DNA of 16,482 nucleotides. Origin: an uncultured Phycisphaerales bacterium. GTDB taxonomy: Bacteria > Planctomycetota > Phycisphaerae > Sedimentisphaerales > Anaerobacaceae. The position numbers and the translations under genes are program-made. Location of the stretch: contig CALMMH010000030.1 in assembly GCA_937868145.1 (NCBI GenBank), forward strand, positions 1 to 16,482, written 5' to 3'. Of this stretch, positions 14,607 to 16,482 are shown piece by piece. Each line of letters starts with the position of its first letter. The stretch's first letter is position 1. The notes under the pieces were generated by a model that saw only the letters and a program-made list of their open reading frames with translations, did no database searches and was not told where the DNA came from.

Positions 14607-14730
14607 GAGACACAAATCTCTTTTGCGGGGTGGATCAACGTGCTAAGATGGCCGGGCAGTGAAAAAGGGCTCTTGTGATTATCGCCGAGGCAGCCAAGCA
14701 GTTGTTCCGGCCGGGAAAGGAGCGAAAGCC

Positions 14731-15351
14731 GTGAATTCGATATGGGTCAAGATTGCGGGGGCGGCCGTCGTCATCGTGCTGGTGATCGTCGTCCTGGGCA
14801 GATTCAGCGGAGAAAAGCCGGAATCGGGTCCGCCGCAAAAGGAGAAAACCTTCTACGACACGGCCGACCGCGACAAACAGTTCCGCGAAGCGCCGAAACC
14901 CGCGGAGCCGCAACAACCCGCTGCGGAAACCCAGACCCCGGTGGAAACGCCTGCCGAGCAGCCGTCGGAACCGGTCCAGCAGCCGCAACCGACGGCGCAG
15001 ACCCCCGGCGTCGTCCTGCCCAGCAGCATCACCAAGGCGACGACTCTGTATTTCATTCCGCTCGAGGAGACCGATCAGATTGAGGCCGACAAGCTTCTGC
15101 CCTGGGCTGTCGCGAACCGCAGCATCGGCCGGCTCCCCATGATGCAGTACGGCATCATGGTCAAGGCCTGCCGGGACATCATGCAACGCTGGCCGGATAG
15201 CTGGCACGCCTTCCGGGCCAAGCAGATGTTGGAAGAGGTGTCGGAACGCCACGCCCAATACAACGTCACGCCGCAGGAACTGGACATCAGCCGATATCTG
15301 AAGACCCGGCGAGGAGCCGAGCCGTTCACCGTGGAGCCCGTGCAGAAATGA
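14731..15351 (+). CDS. Membrane-anchored protein of unknown function, coupled to the thymidylate synthase-like gene
   Basis: 206 residues. A single hydrophobic segment at about 6-23 (VKIAGAAVVIVLVIVVLG) is a membrane anchor. It is followed by a Pro/Glu/Gln-rich linker (about 28-96) and a compact, probably helical C-terminal domain (about 100-195, with RWPDSWHAFRAKQMLEEVSE). I do not recognise the domain. The frame is open from a GTG at 14659, but the GTG at 14731 is chosen because AAAGGAG stands eight bases upstream and the protein then begins just before the anchor. The stop overlaps the next gene's start by four bases (ATGA), which suggests translational coupling. Confidence 0.75.
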   Translation: MNSIWVKIAGAAVVIVLVIVVLGRFSGEKPESGPPQKEKTFYDTADRDKQFREAPKPAEPQQPAAETQTPVETPAEQPSEPVQQPQPTAQTPGVVLPSSITKATTLYFIPLEETDQIEADKLLPWAVANRSIGRLPMMQYGIMVKACRDIMQRWPDSWHAFRAKQMLEEVSERHAQYNVTPQELDISRYLKTRRGAEPFTVEPVQK

Positions 15352-16235
15352 CGAACAACGCCGCTGACGCAATCCCTGTGATTTCGATCACCGCTCACTG
15401 TCTGCCCGAAGCCTGGGAGAAGGCCGTTGTGGCCGTCTGGGATCAGGGCTACGAGGTCAAGACCCAGTACGACAAGCCGGGCGATCCGCCGAGCAAGGAC
15501 GCCACGGTGATGATCGCTGTGACCAATCCGTTCAACGAGCCCCGCATTCACAAGAACTTCCCCGGCGGTCCCGAAGAGCTCGAAGCCTACCGGCAGGAAG
15601 TGGTCGGCGGCATTCACGATCATTGGATCGATCCGGCCGCGGGCAAGTGGACCTACACCTATCACGAGAGGCTGTTCGCCTATCGTCCGGTCGAGGACCT
15701 GCGAAACTCCAAGAGTCCCAAGCCGTTCCACGCGGTCAACCAGATCCAGTACATCATCGACAGCCTGTCCGAAGCGGGACACACCCGCCGGGCGCAGGCG
15801 GTGACCTGGATGCCTACGGCCGATCCCCAGACGGACGATCCGCCGTGTTTGCAGCGGATTTGGTGCCGGCTGGTCGCCGACGAGGCCGGCGGGTGGACGC
15901 TGAATATGAACACCCATTGGCGAAGCCGCGATCTGTACAAGGCTTGGTTTATGAACGTCTACGCTCTGACTGATTTGCAGCGGATGATCGCGGATGCGAT
16001 CGCCCAAAAGCGGGGCGAACCGGTGCGGGTGGGTCGCTACGTTGACATCAGCGACTCGCTGCATATCTACGGCAGTTATTTCCGCGAGGCGGCCGTGGAG
16101 GTCGAGAAGATGCGGAAAACGCCGTTCGCCCAGCGGGCCTGGGAGAGCAACCATCCGGCGTTCGAGATGATGACCCAAGAGGCGAGGGGAAAACTGGCGA
16201 GAGACCCTGATTGGTTCGCTAAGGCGCGTGGATAG
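15348..16235 (+). CDS. Divergent thymidylate synthase-family protein
   Basis: 295 residues. The C-terminal two thirds follow the ThyA order: RRAQAVTW (147-154; compare the RR...W region of ThyA), PPC with the candidate nucleophile Cys 167, then WRSRD (Arg 192 to Asp 195, compare RSCD), WFMN with Asn 203, and DSLHIY with His 239 and Tyr 241 (compare DxHLY). These are the dUMP-binding and catalytic positions. In ThyA the Asn favours dUMP, whereas dCMP hydroxymethylases have Asp there, so a dUMP-type substrate is inferred. The residue after the Cys is Leu, not His, and the N-terminal 140 residues are not classical ThyA, closer to archaeal-type members. Methylation to dTMP is likely but a hydroxymethylase is possible. 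It overlaps the upstream gene by four bases. Confidence 0.75.
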   Translation: MTNNAADAIPVISITAHCLPEAWEKAVVAVWDQGYEVKTQYDKPGDPPSKDATVMIAVTNPFNEPRIHKNFPGGPEELEAYRQEVVGGIHDHWIDPAAGKWTYTYHERLFAYRPVEDLRNSKSPKPFHAVNQIQYIIDSLSEAGHTRRAQAVTWMPTADPQTDDPPCLQRIWCRLVADEAGGWTLNMNTHWRSRDLYKAWFMNVYALTDLQRMIADAIAQKRGEPVRVGRYVDISDSLHIYGSYFREAAVEVEKMRKTPFAQRAWESNHPAFEMMTQEARGKLARDPDWFAKARG

Positions 16236-16264
16236 GCCTGCGAAAAACACGAAATTCGAATTTC

Positions 16265-16377
16265 GAAATCCGAAACAAGCACGAATGCTCAAAATCCAAA
16301 ATTCAAAACGGGCCCTCCGACGAGCGACAGCGTTTCGGTCATTTGGGTTTTCGTCATTTGAATTTGTTTCGGATTTC
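16265..16377. repeat. Long inverted repeat, about 45-base arms
   Basis: The arms 16265-16309 and 16332-16377 are imperfect reverse complements (both contain GAAATCCGAAACAA when read in matching sense) around a 22-base GC-rich loop. It fills most of the gap between the thymidylate synthase-like gene and the last gene. It resembles dispersed intergenic palindromes seen in planctomycete-type genomes and could also end transcription. Confidence 0.7.
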
Positions 16378-16403
16378 GTCTTCAAAAGACTGAGGAGTGC
16401 AGA

Positions 16404-16482
16404 ATGGCAATCGTCGTGAACGGCCAGCGAATCGAAGACCGGGAAATCCAGGAGGAGGCCGATCGTCTGCGGCCCAGTTACG
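16404..16482 (+). CDS. 5' end of a gene, possibly a SurA/PpiC-type peptidyl-prolyl isomerase (partial)
   Basis: The ATG is preceded by GAGGAG at seven-base spacing, and 26 codons follow to the window edge. The peptide starts MAIVVNGQRIEDREIQEE. The pattern 'VVNG..I.D.EI..E' is common at the start of SurA/parvulin-type folding proteins, but there is no visible signal peptide and too little sequence to be sure. Confidence 0.5.
   Translation, partial: MAIVVNGQRIEDREIQEEADRLRPSY

Noticed and set aside
14613..14646. Promoter for the 14731 gene (TTTTGC, 17 bases, TAAGAT)
   Set aside because: The -35 box matches only two of six consensus bases; the spacing alone is not enough.

Overview
The window looks like ordinary chromosome of a GC-rich planctomycete, most likely in or near the class Phycisphaerae. 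This is inferred, not proven. The grounds are four consecutive type II secretion-type pseudopilins of the H-X9-DG kind that are multiplied in the Planctomycetes/Verrucomicrobia/Lentisphaerae group, secreted beta-propeller and S55-peptidase proteins, and gene gaps filled with several unrelated palindromic repeats. I see no rRNA or tRNA, CRISPR array, transposase, phage gene or recognisable defence system.

Layout. 1-224 holds the probable 3' end of an unrecognised gene (+). It converges on an RluD-type pseudouridine synthase (238-1224, -), preceded on the same strand by a membrane-anchored TPR-like protein (1344-2147, -). A 236-base divergent region follows, where one palindromic TTGCAA box can serve as the -35 of promoters in both directions. 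To its right lies a secreted two-gene unit (+): a SpoIVB-type S55 peptidase (2384-4237) and a seven-bladed propeller protein (4259-6541). A class I fumarase alpha subunit (6703-7563, +) follows, without its beta partner. It converges on four pseudopilin genes, all on the - strand (7650-8459, 8544-9386, 9496-10323, 10421-11260), with a clear rho-independent terminator between the second and third. Further right, also on the - strand and read in the order ribE, pdxA, rsmA, are riboflavin synthase, 4-hydroxythreonine-4-phosphate dehydrogenase and the 16S rRNA dimethyladenosine methyltransferase. After a repeat-rich gap of about 320 bases, a + strand unit carries a membrane-anchored unknown protein (14731-15351) overlapping a divergent thymidylate synthase-family gene (15348-16235). 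The window ends in the first 26 codons of another gene, possibly a peptidyl-prolyl isomerase.

How the genes work together. ribE, pdxA and rsmA form a cofactor-synthesis and ribosome-maturation group that may be co-transcribed. The S55 peptidase and propeller both carry signal peptides and lie 21 bases apart, so they probably act together outside the cytoplasm. The pseudopilins appear to be separate units of an expanded family rather than one operon.

Most notable are two 36-base arrays, each of four 9-base units (consensus GTCYYATNN), in and next to rsmA. One is translated in frame inside the enzyme and the other, in inverted orientation, supplies its start codon. No new multi-gene system is evident beyond the S55/propeller pair and the membrane-anchor/thymidylate-synthase pair.
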